Part shown: positions 1 to 6,463 of the stretch, piece by piece
Position numbering within the stretch: the stretch's first letter is position 1
How the letters are laid out: the number at the start of each line of letters is the position of its first letter
DNA from: RYN-417 sp043745485
GTDB taxonomy: Bacteria; Patescibacteriota; Saccharimonadia; Saccharimonadales; JACDBH01
DNA length: 7,593 bases
Direction of reading: 5' to 3'
NCBI GenBank assembly: GCA_043745485.1
Contig: JAYTSU010000012.1
Span: 1-7,593 of the forward strand
Notes under the pieces: model-generated
What the model saw: the letters and a program-made list of their open reading frames with translations, nothing else
Database searches by the model: none
What the model was told of the DNA's origin: nothing
Translations under genes and position numbers: made by a program

Positions 1-660
1 TATGGTATACCGGCTGATAAGATTGAAGTTGTACATAACAGTATAGACACTGACATTTATGACAGCGTCATCGGCAATAACGCCTACCCACTGCTAGAAA
101 AAATGCGGGCACATGGTTATAAAGTGGTTATGAATGTCGGACGGCTTACGGTGCAAAAAGGGCTATATAACCTTATGAACGCCATGAAAATAGTTATAGA
201 AAAGCGCCCAAAGACTTTCATGGTATTTATGGGTAACGGCGAACAAGAGCTGGAGCTGCTCGAAATGGCAGCAGATCTTGGCATTGGCTCTAATGTTCTG
301 TTTACAGGCTTTCAGAGAGGCAAAAATTGGCGCGATATGTTTGCCCAGTCAGATTTGTTTGTAATGCCTTCTATCAGCGAGCCTTTCGGTCTCACGGCCT
401 TAGAATCAGCAGCTTTTGGTGTTGCGGCCCTCGTGAGCAAGCAGTCAGGTGTTGCTGAAGTTATGCGCAGTGCACTAACTGTGGACTATTGGGACATTGA
501 TGAAATGGCAAATCAGATATGTAGCGTCCTAAACAATCAAGACCTGCAAGATCAGTTGGCGGAAGATGGCTTAGCAGAAGTATCACGGATGTCGTGGAGT
601 CACGAAGCTACGAAAATGATGAATATCTACTCGCAGCAGCACCAGGAGATGTCTGCATGA
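1..660 (+). CDS. Glycosyltransferase family 4, glycogen-synthase-like (5' end outside window)
   Basis: The frame is open from base 1, so this is the C-terminal 219 residues of a longer protein; the N-terminal acceptor-binding domain lies upstream. The visible part is a GT-B nucleotide-sugar-binding domain. It starts with YGIPADKIEVVHNSID (residues 1-16), the usual GT4 linker, followed by NVGRLTVQKG (about 45-54) and the GT4 E-x7-E signature EPFGLTALE, with glutamates at visible residues 127 and 135. The tail SKQSGVAEV followed by a VDYWDIDEMA stretch resembles GT4 proteins annotated as glycogen synthases and found beside GH57 amylases. The inferred role is glucosyl transfer from a nucleotide-glucose donor to a growing alpha-glucan in the cytoplasm. 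Its stop overlaps the GH57 start by 4 nt. The exact donor and acceptor cannot be read from this fragment, and another hexosyltransferase activity is possible. Confidence 0.85.
   Translation, partial: YGIPADKIEVVHNSIDTDIYDSVIGNNAYPLLEKMRAHGYKVVMNVGRLTVQKGLYNLMNAMKIVIEKRPKTFMVFMGNGEQELELLEMAADLGIGSNVLFTGFQRGKNWRDMFAQSDLFVMPSISEPFGLTALESAAFGVAALVSKQSGVAEVMRSALTVDYWDIDEMANQICSVLNNQDLQDQLAEDGLAEVSRMSWSHEATKMMNIYSQQHQEMSA
644..649 (+). promoter_or_regulatory. Shine-Dalgarno for the GH57 gene
   Basis: AGGAGA lies inside the end of the glycosyltransferase gene, with 7 nt between it and the ATG at 657. It is the best ribosome-binding site in the window. It decides in favour of the 657 start over an in-frame ATG at 594. 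Confidence 0.75.
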
Positions 661-1880
661 GTGACCACGCCCATAAGCGAGCAATAGTACTCTATCTGCA
701 CGTCCACCAGCCATTCCGTATCCGTCATTACGGAATATTTGACGCTGGGCAGGATCATAACTATTTTGACGCAGCTGATGGTGATGAGACAAACAACGCA
801 GATATTGTCAGGAAAGTGGCCGAAAAATCTTATTATCCGATGAATGAGCGTCTATTAAAAATGCTGGACGCCCATCCTGAGTTTAAAGTTTCTCTGTCAA
901 TAACTGGCACAATAATCGAACAATTTGAGCGCTACGCTCCCGAAGTCCTCGAAAGTTTTAAGCGTGTCGTAGCAAGCGGCAGAGTTGAAATAGTGGCCGA
1001 GACTTATCACCACAGCCTAGCATTTTTCTATTCAAGACAGGAATTTGAAGCCCAAGTAGACTTGCACCGTCAGAAAATCCAAGACGTCTTTGGTCTCACA
1101 CCAACCGCTTTTCGTAACACTGAGCTTAGTTATAACAATGACCTTGCGTACTGGGCGGACCAAGCGGGATATAAAGCCATAATCTGTGAGGGCTGGGACC
1201 CTATTCTTGACTGGCGTTCACCTAACTTTGTCTATATGCCGTCTCATACAAAAAACATTAAGCTGCTTATGAAAAATTATAAACTGAGCGACGACTTGGC
1301 GTTTCGTTTTGGCAATCAAGCCTGGGAAGAATATCCACTTGATACACATAAATTTGTGAAATGGGCAAATGCCGCCTGGGATCAGCCGTTGCTCAATCTG
1401 TTTATGGACTATGAAACATTTGGTGAACACCAATGGGAAGATACCGGGATATTTGATTTTATCGAAAACCTGCCTGCGGAATGGCTCAAAGATAAGGAAC
1501 ATACCTTCATGACAATTACTGAAGCTGCCGAAACGTTCGAAGCGGTTGACACCATCGACGTGCCATACACCATAACCTGGGCAGATACTGAGCGTGATTT
1601 GACTGCCTGGCTTGGTAACAGAATGCAGCATGGCGCAATTACTGCGCTATACGGGCTTGAAAAGGCAATCTTGCAGTCTGACGATACTAGCTTGCTTGCA
1701 GATTGGCGCAAGCTCCAAACCAGCGACCATTTTTATTATATGTGTACCAAGTGGTGGAGTGACGGGGACGTGCATGCCTATTTTAGCCCTTACAATACAC
1801 CATATATAGCGTATATGAACTTTATGAATGCATTTCAGGACATACGCCTTCGATTAATAGAGAAAGGAATGGAAGTCTGA
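657..1880 (+). CDS. GH57 alpha-amylase-type glycoside hydrolase
   Basis: A 407-residue GH57 enzyme, a retaining alpha-glucan-active family that includes alpha-amylases and 4-alpha-glucanotransferases. The family landmarks occur in order: HQPF at residues 17-20 (region 1); EIVAETYHHS around 111-120 (region 2); NTELSYNN with the presumed nucleophile Glu156 (region 3); and MDYETFGEHQ with the presumed acid/base Asp251 (region 4). The NTEL and DYETFGEH forms fit the small GH57 subgroup containing Methanocaldococcus jannaschii MJ1611. There is no signal peptide, so it should act in the cytoplasm on storage glucan. The ATG at 657 was chosen because it follows a strong Shine-Dalgarno, gives the usual short lead-in to HQPF, and forms an ATGA overlap with the upstream stop. 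It also overlaps the GH15 gene by 1 nt. Whether it hydrolyses or transfers cannot be decided from motifs. Confidence 0.95.
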   Translation: MSDHAHKRAIVLYLHVHQPFRIRHYGIFDAGQDHNYFDAADGDETNNADIVRKVAEKSYYPMNERLLKMLDAHPEFKVSLSITGTIIEQFERYAPEVLESFKRVVASGRVEIVAETYHHSLAFFYSRQEFEAQVDLHRQKIQDVFGLTPTAFRNTELSYNNDLAYWADQAGYKAIICEGWDPILDWRSPNFVYMPSHTKNIKLLMKNYKLSDDLAFRFGNQAWEEYPLDTHKFVKWANAAWDQPLLNLFMDYETFGEHQWEDTGIFDFIENLPAEWLKDKEHTFMTITEAAETFEAVDTIDVPYTITWADTERDLTAWLGNRMQHGAITALYGLEKAILQSDDTSLLADWRKLQTSDHFYYMCTKWWSDGDVHAYFSPYNTPYIAYMNFMNAFQDIRLRLIEKGMEV

Positions 1881-3814
1881 TGGGTAGACCCGTAATTCTT
1901 GGTAATAATGCGTTGACAGTAGGTCTCAATGAATATGGTCTCGTGAACGATTTTTATTATCCGTATGTAGGCCTCGAGAACCTCACAACGGCGCGGAGCC
2001 TGCATCACTCAGTAGGTGTCTGGGTCGACGGCTCATTCTCATGGATTGATAGCGAAGGCTGGGAAGTGTCTGTTGATTTTGAACCCGATGCGCTTATTAG
2101 CACCATCAGTATGCATAATGCCAAGGTCGAAATTGACCTATACTTTAAAGATTTTGTTGACTCGCGGACCAATGTTTTTTGCCGACAGATTTATGTAAAG
2201 AACATGGCCGACCACGACCGTGATGTGCGGCTGTTTATGCATCAGGTTTTTCAGATTTCTGATGCTGGCCGTGCGGATACGGCACTGTTTGAACCAGAAG
2301 AAAACTACATCTTGGACTATAAGGGCAGATGTGTACTTTTGATTGGTGGAATGACTGACGAGGGTAACACTTTTGACCAATTTGCGGTTGGAAATTATGG
2401 AGTAGAGGGCAAGGAAGGCACTTTTCGCGATGCCGAAGACGGTGAGCTGTCAGGAAGCTTGGTTGAACACGGTGGTGTCGACTCGGTTATTCGTTTTCAA
2501 AAAGATATTATTGCTCATGGGGAAATGAAGGTTGAATACTGGATAGTGGCTGCCGACTCGCAGCATGCCGCCGAAAAAATTCACGTTGGCTTAAAAGAAA
2601 CAGGACTCGATGAAAGAATAAGCCGCACCCGCGCACATTGGCAGCAGTGGCTACTTAAATCGGCCGACAAACGAATGAGTGTCAGCGATGAAAATCAAGC
2701 CTGGCTCACCAAGTCGTTGCTTATAATCAAAGCACATATAGATAAACGGGGCGGTATTATAGCCAGCTGTGATTCTTCGATTTATAACTATGGCCGAGAT
2801 TATTATTCTTATGTGTGGCCGCGCGATGGCGCCTTTGTGCTGTGGCCGTTAATTCGTCTGGGTTATTCGGCCGATGCCAAGCGCTTCTTTACATTTTGTA
2901 GTGAAATCATGCACCCAGATGGCTACATGATGCACAAGTATCAGCCTGATAAAGCAATCGGCAGCACTTGGCACCCGTTGCAGCATGGGCGGCATAAAGA
3001 GCTTGCTATTCAAGAAGATGAGACGGCGATTGTGCTGTTCATGATCGGCGAGTTCTTTGACTATTGTTCTGATGAGGAATTTGTCCACGACATGTATGAT
3101 TCGTTTATTCGTCCAGCTGCTAACTTCATGAGTGAATTCATAGACAAAGAAACTGGCCTGCCCCACGCATCGTATGACTTATGGGAAGAAAAATTCATGA
3201 CCCATACATACACGGCGGCAGTCACGTATGGTGCGCTCAAAGTGGCGGCTCGCTTTGCTGGCATGTTTAACGAACATGACGACGCCGAAAAATGGACCGT
3301 AGCCGCAGAGCTTATCGGCAGTAAATCAGCGGCGTTCTATAATACTGTCCGTAACAATTTTCGTAAGGGATATTTACTCAGCGACGAACAAACAATGACA
3401 GCAGATGACACACTCGATGTCTCTTCGACTTACGGAGTCTACATGTTTAGTTATCCCGTACCGAAGGAACAACTGGTTGCAAGCTTTGCATCTATCGAAA
3501 CCGAGCTTCTTAATTCTGCGCCAGTCGGCGGCGTCCCTCGGTACGAATATGACAACTACTTTGCCTCAAACCCCGCCTACAAAGGCAACCCCTGGTTTGT
3601 GACGACGCTTTGGCTTGCCCAGCTCTATGTGCGAGCTGGCGACTCAGAAAAAGCCCAAAGCCTACTTGACTGGTCTACTCAGCATGCATCATCAAGCGGC
3701 ACTTTAGCAGAACAAGTAAATCCAGAAAAAGGCACCGCCACAGGAGTATCTCCATTAGTTTGGAGCCATGCGGAGCTTATAAACACAATTTTAGATCTGT
3801 CGAACGCACAGTAA
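1880..3814 (+). CDS. GH15 glucoamylase (glucan 1,4-alpha-glucosidase family)
   Basis: A 644-residue inverting exo-acting GH15 enzyme, expected to release beta-D-glucose from non-reducing ends of alpha-glucans. The N-terminal part (about 1-270, opening RPVILGNNALTVGLNEYG) fits the beta-sandwich domain of prokaryotic GH15 proteins. The rest fits the (alpha/alpha)6 catalytic barrel. WPRDGA is at 313-318. YDLWEEK carries the presumed general acid Glu436, with Glu437 beside it, and TLAEQVNP carries the presumed general base Glu611. These match the catalytic pair known from fungal glucoamylase, so the enzyme looks intact. No signal peptide is seen, which supports an intracellular glycogen-type substrate. 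The start shares its A with the preceding TGA, so reinitiation or coupling is likely; purine-rich AAAGGA (1863-1868) and GGAAG (1871-1875) are possible ribosome sites. Trehalase or dextran-type specificity within GH15 cannot be excluded. Confidence 0.95.
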   Translation: MGRPVILGNNALTVGLNEYGLVNDFYYPYVGLENLTTARSLHHSVGVWVDGSFSWIDSEGWEVSVDFEPDALISTISMHNAKVEIDLYFKDFVDSRTNVFCRQIYVKNMADHDRDVRLFMHQVFQISDAGRADTALFEPEENYILDYKGRCVLLIGGMTDEGNTFDQFAVGNYGVEGKEGTFRDAEDGELSGSLVEHGGVDSVIRFQKDIIAHGEMKVEYWIVAADSQHAAEKIHVGLKETGLDERISRTRAHWQQWLLKSADKRMSVSDENQAWLTKSLLIIKAHIDKRGGIIASCDSSIYNYGRDYYSYVWPRDGAFVLWPLIRLGYSADAKRFFTFCSEIMHPDGYMMHKYQPDKAIGSTWHPLQHGRHKELAIQEDETAIVLFMIGEFFDYCSDEEFVHDMYDSFIRPAANFMSEFIDKETGLPHASYDLWEEKFMTHTYTAAVTYGALKVAARFAGMFNEHDDAEKWTVAAELIGSKSAAFYNTVRNNFRKGYLLSDEQTMTADDTLDVSSTYGVYMFSYPVPKEQLVASFASIETELLNSAPVGGVPRYEYDNYFASNPAYKGNPWFVTTLWLAQLYVRAGDSEKAQSLLDWSTQHASSSGTLAEQVNPEKGTATGVSPLVWSHAELINTILDLSNAQ

Positions 3815-3844
3815 TTCTTAAGTACTTGCTTTAATTTTGTAGCA

Positions 3845-3860
3845 TGCATCTGTTAAAGTA
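3845..3860 (+). promoter_or_regulatory. Candidate extended -10 promoter, copy 1 of a 16-nt element
   Basis: TGCATCTGTTAAAGTA recurs exactly at 6441-6456, also just before a start codon. It contains TG-T-TAAAGT, an extended -10 form (TGnTAnnnT), with the hexamer at 3854-3859. No good -35 is seen at 16-18 nt upstream; TTGCTT at 3826-3831 is 22 nt away. Usual spacing puts the transcription start near 3866, leaving only about 4 nt before the ATG at 3870. The promoter role is inferred from position and repetition. Confidence 0.6.
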
Positions 3861-3869
3861 AGGTTAACT

Positions 3870-4838
3870 ATGAACAAATTACAACCTCTTCAATCAGGTG
3901 ATGAAATCAGGATTATAGCCCCGTCTCAGTCTTGGTCAAAAAAGCGCGAGAAGTCATATGCCAAGGCAAAACTACGGATTGAGGCGAACGGATATAAAGT
4001 TACCTATTCAAAAAATATCAGAAATGTGCATCGCTTTGGTACGGGTTCGGTTGGCGCGCGCCTAGATGATCTTCATGCAGCTTTTGCAGATACGAACGTC
4101 AGGCTTGTATGGTGTATTGGCGGTGGCTGGTCAGCAAACGAACTGTTGCCAAAAATTAACTGGGAGCTTATTCGTTCCAATCCAAAGCCGATCATCGGTT
4201 TTTCAGATATTACCGTACTCGTGAACGCGTTTCATGCAAAGACGGGTCAGATAATGTTACTTGGGCCAAATTTTGGTGGCCTTGGACGGCGCCGACTGCA
4301 CGAATATTCTTTGGAAAACGCAGTCCGTGTAATTACTGGAGAGGCAAAAGAGTTAAAACAAAGTCTTTTTTGGGCGGATCACAACATGATCCCTCATAAA
4401 ACACGTCCTTGGAAAGTTTTAGTACCTGGAAGCGCTACAGGCAAACTCATCGGCGGCAATGTCGGTACTTTTTATCTGCTCCAAGGCACAGACTGTCAGC
4501 CAAGATTTGATACAGATATAATATTGCTTATAGAAGATGACGATGAATCAGGTAAGGTTACGGCACGCGAATTTGACCGCCGCTTAGAATCTATATTGCA
4601 GCTACCAGGTGCTCGTAAAAGTATCATAGGAGTTTTAATAGGCCGTTTTAATGCGGCTTCTCGCGTTTCAATGCCAGATATTGCCGACATTGTTGCGCGC
4701 AAATTCGGTACAGCCATACCCGTGTTTGCAGATATAGATTTTGGACACACTGCGCCTCAGCTCACGCTACCGATTGGTGGTACGTTAAAAATGAGCGTAA
4801 TTAATAAGCGTCCACGCTTGGAACTGGTAGAATATTAG
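3870..4838 (+). CDS. S66-family serine peptidase, LD-carboxypeptidase / MccF-like
   Basis: A 322-residue peptidase of family S66, close to the usual length. The Ser-Glu-His triad is visible: Ser112 in IIGFSDIT, Glu222 in LLIEDDDE and His293 in DFGHT. S66 contains LdcA, which removes the terminal D-Ala from murein tetrapeptides during recycling, and MccF, which cleaves peptidyl-nucleotide antibiotics such as processed microcin C. The stretch GGGWSANELLPKINWELI (84-101), NPKP before the serine and KTGQ with GPNF after it resemble the MccF side more than the classic GGYG-containing LdcA, so the substrate is uncertain. There is no signal peptide, so it should be cytoplasmic. An in-frame TAG at 3840-3842 and no other ATG between fix the start. 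It probably leads an operon with the histidyl-tRNA synthetase gene, 1 nt downstream. Confidence 0.92.
   Translation: MNKLQPLQSGDEIRIIAPSQSWSKKREKSYAKAKLRIEANGYKVTYSKNIRNVHRFGTGSVGARLDDLHAAFADTNVRLVWCIGGGWSANELLPKINWELIRSNPKPIIGFSDITVLVNAFHAKTGQIMLLGPNFGGLGRRRLHEYSLENAVRVITGEAKELKQSLFWADHNMIPHKTRPWKVLVPGSATGKLIGGNVGTFYLLQGTDCQPRFDTDIILLIEDDDESGKVTAREFDRRLESILQLPGARKSIIGVLIGRFNAASRVSMPDIADIVARKFGTAIPVFADIDFGHTAPQLTLPIGGTLKMSVINKRPRLELVEY
4825..4833 (+). promoter_or_regulatory. Possible extended -10 box before the histidyl-tRNA synthetase gene
   Basis: TGGTAGAAT matches the extended -10 consensus TGnTATAAT at all but one position. It ends 6 nt before the ATG at 4840, so a start of transcription would fall at or next to the A of the ATG. 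It lies within the last codons of the peptidase gene and no -35 is clear, so chance occurrence is a real alternative. Confidence 0.28.
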
Positions 4839-4839
4839 T

Positions 4840-6147
4840 ATGAGTCTCTCAACCCAGCCCTATAAAGGCACACGAGATTTTTATCCTGAAGATAAACGTG
4901 TGCAAAAATATATGTTTAAAAAATGGCGAGAAGTCTTTGAACTTTTTGGCTACGAAGAATATGACGCTCCGACGCTTGAGCCAACGGAGTTGTACTTAGC
5001 CAAAGGTAACGAAGAGATTATTCAGGAACAAACTTATACATTCATCGACCGAGGCGAACGTAGCGTAACGATGCGTACTGAGATGACGCCAAGCGTTAGT
5101 CGAATGGTAGCCGGGCGTCGCCAAGAATTGTCGTATCCACTGCGTTGGTATTCCTTACCCAATCTTTTTAGATATGAACGCCCGCAGCGTAGCCGCCTGA
5201 GAGAGTTCTGGCAGCCAAACGTCGATATTTTTGGAATAGCTGGCATTGAGGCCGAGCAAGAGATTATCCAGGTTGCTGATGCAATCATCTTGAGCTTTGG
5301 GGCTAAGCGCAGTATGTATACCATTCGCCTCAACAATCGAGCCCTTATGGACTTTATTAATAAAGACTACCTAGGATTGGATTCGGTACAATCCACTACG
5401 CTTATTCGTCTTATCGATAGGATGAATAAGATTGAGCCAGGAGCTTTTAAAGGTTATGTAGAAGCCATATTTAGCCCATCACAGCGTGATTCTGGCTTGA
5501 GCAAAAGACTAGACACAGTACTTGGTGCTAAGACAATGAAAGATTTGCCAAAAGCAGTCTTAGCCTCGGAGCCGGCACAAAAGCTAACAAGCCTCATGAA
5601 CCTTTTACATCTTCAAGGTATTTCTAATGCGCAGTATGACCCCACGCTCATGCGGGGCTTTGACTACTACACAGATGTTGTATTTGAAGTGTTTGACACA
5701 CATCCTGACAACAATCGCGCAATGTTTGGTGGCGGACGTTACGACGGACTTATTGGTCAATTTGGCGTTGAGCCGGTGCCTGCTGTTGGTTTTGCATTTG
5801 GAGATGCGAGCTTCCAAAACTTCTTAAATGTGCATGAGCTTATGCCTGAACTACGGAGTGAAACTGATGTATACGCAATTCTGATTGGTGATGTGTACGA
5901 ACGCGCTATTAAGTCCATACATGAGCTCAGAGAAATGGGCGTTAAAACTGCCGTCGATTTTACGGGTCGAAAAATGGATAAACAAATAAAAACGGCGCTC
6001 AAAAAACAAATTCCGTATGTTTTGTTTATTGGTGAAGAAGAACTCAAATCCGGACAGTTCAAGCTAAAAAACTTAGAATTTAACAAGGAAGAAACATTGT
6101 CACTTGAACGAATTGTGACAAATGTAAAAGACTATCGTAAAAGATGA
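4840..6147 (+). CDS. hisS: Histidyl-tRNA synthetase
   Basis: A 435-residue class II aminoacyl-tRNA synthetase that charges tRNA-His with histidine using ATP in the cytoplasm; the length is normal. KGTRDFYPED (9-18) opens the catalytic core. RTEMTP (79-84) supplies the histidine/ATP pocket glutamate. Motif 2 is FRYERPQRSRLREFWQ (110-125). The histidine-specific signature RGFDYYTDVVFEVF starts at Arg272, GGGRYDGL follows at 297-304, and motif 3 is AVGFAFGDASF from 315. The C-terminal part (about 345-435) fits the HGTP anticodon-binding domain. The ATG lies 1 nt after the peptidase stop and has only a weak Shine-Dalgarno (GGTAG, 4826-4830), so it depends on coupling or on its own start signal. 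The 3' end overlaps the small membrane-protein gene by 4 nt. Confidence 0.98.
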   Translation: MSLSTQPYKGTRDFYPEDKRVQKYMFKKWREVFELFGYEEYDAPTLEPTELYLAKGNEEIIQEQTYTFIDRGERSVTMRTEMTPSVSRMVAGRRQELSYPLRWYSLPNLFRYERPQRSRLREFWQPNVDIFGIAGIEAEQEIIQVADAIILSFGAKRSMYTIRLNNRALMDFINKDYLGLDSVQSTTLIRLIDRMNKIEPGAFKGYVEAIFSPSQRDSGLSKRLDTVLGAKTMKDLPKAVLASEPAQKLTSLMNLLHLQGISNAQYDPTLMRGFDYYTDVVFEVFDTHPDNNRAMFGGGRYDGLIGQFGVEPVPAVGFAFGDASFQNFLNVHELMPELRSETDVYAILIGDVYERAIKSIHELREMGVKTAVDFTGRKMDKQIKTALKKQIPYVLFIGEEELKSGQFKLKNLEFNKEETLSLERIVTNVKDYRKR

Positions 6148-6404
6148 ACCAATATTTAGCTGGAGCTGTATTTACTGATAAAGATATATATCTTTATGGC
6201 GGTATAATTTTTATTATAGTAGCGGTATTTCTTATATATTTCTTTTACTTGCGCACTAAAATCAGGGCTAAATACTTACAAGCTAAAGGAATGCGTGGTT
6301 TATTAATAAGCCTAGCTATTATTTCTATTGTGTATATAACAATAACTATAGTAATAGCGATGCTGATTTATGCATATTACTTCCTAATACAAACTTTGTT
6401 ATAG
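6144..6404 (+). CDS. Small two-helix membrane protein, function unknown
   Basis: An 86-residue protein I do not recognise. It has a hydrophobic segment at about 17-36, a basic loop at 37-51 (Arg37, Lys39, Arg41, Lys43, Lys48, Arg51) and a second long hydrophobic segment at about 52-86. By the positive-inside rule the loop faces the cytoplasm and both ends face outward, a helical hairpin. The start is an ATGA overlap with the histidyl-tRNA synthetase stop, and no good Shine-Dalgarno is seen, so translational coupling is likely. Most of it is about 28% GC by hand count. Ten of its 17 isoleucines use ATA, against about 4 of 26 in the upstream gene. The clean membrane pattern and the overlap argue for a real gene. 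Its function cannot be inferred from the neighbours. Confidence 0.72.
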   Translation: MNQYLAGAVFTDKDIYLYGGIIFIIVAVFLIYFFYLRTKIRAKYLQAKGMRGLLISLAIISIVYITITIVIAMLIYAYYFLIQTLL

Positions 6405-6440
6405 ATATACTCGTTAGCTCTTATGCTCGCAAAATATGTT

Positions 6441-6456
6441 TGCATCTGTTAAAGTA
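6441..6456 (+). promoter_or_regulatory. Candidate extended -10 promoter, copy 2 of the 16-nt element
   Basis: An exact second copy of TGCATCTGTTAAAGTA, with TG-T-TAAAGT as the extended -10 and the hexamer at 6450-6455. No -35 resembling TTGACA is seen. The predicted transcription start is near 6462, about 2 nt before the trigger factor ATG at 6464. The 7 nt between element and ATG (GTAACCC) hold no Shine-Dalgarno, which favours leaderless initiation here. Confidence 0.62.
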
Positions 6457-6463
6457 GTAACCC

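Noticed and set aside
594..656. A 21-residue N-terminal extension of the GH57 protein from the ATG at 594
   Set aside because: It would overlap the glycosyltransferase gene by 67 nt and add sequence before HQPF that does not look like family sequence. The ATG at 657 has a strong Shine-Dalgarno and an ATGA junction.
1218..1711. Open frames on the - strand inside the GH57 gene
   Set aside because: They lie opposite strongly conserved GH57 motifs, show no recognisable domain and have no plausible start context; they are by-products of the coding strand.
3860..3863. AAGG as a Shine-Dalgarno for the peptidase gene
   Set aside because: Spacing to the ATG would be acceptable, but if the extended -10 is real these bases lie upstream of the transcript start. 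The match is short and missing from copy 2; kept only as an alternative.
3852..3868. Inverted repeat GTTAA/TTAAC around the candidate -10 before the peptidase gene, as an operator
   Set aside because: Only 5 AT-rich base pairs, and the second arm is absent in the copy before trigger factor, so it is probably chance.
5757..6086. A 109-codon open frame on the - strand within hisS
   Set aside because: It is opposite motif 3 and the anticodon-binding domain of a clear synthetase and shows no family features.
6390..6400. Inverted repeat ACAAA-C-TTTGT near the end of the small membrane gene as a terminator
   Set aside because: The loop is one base, the stem is AT-rich and no U-run follows, so it cannot form a useful intrinsic terminator.
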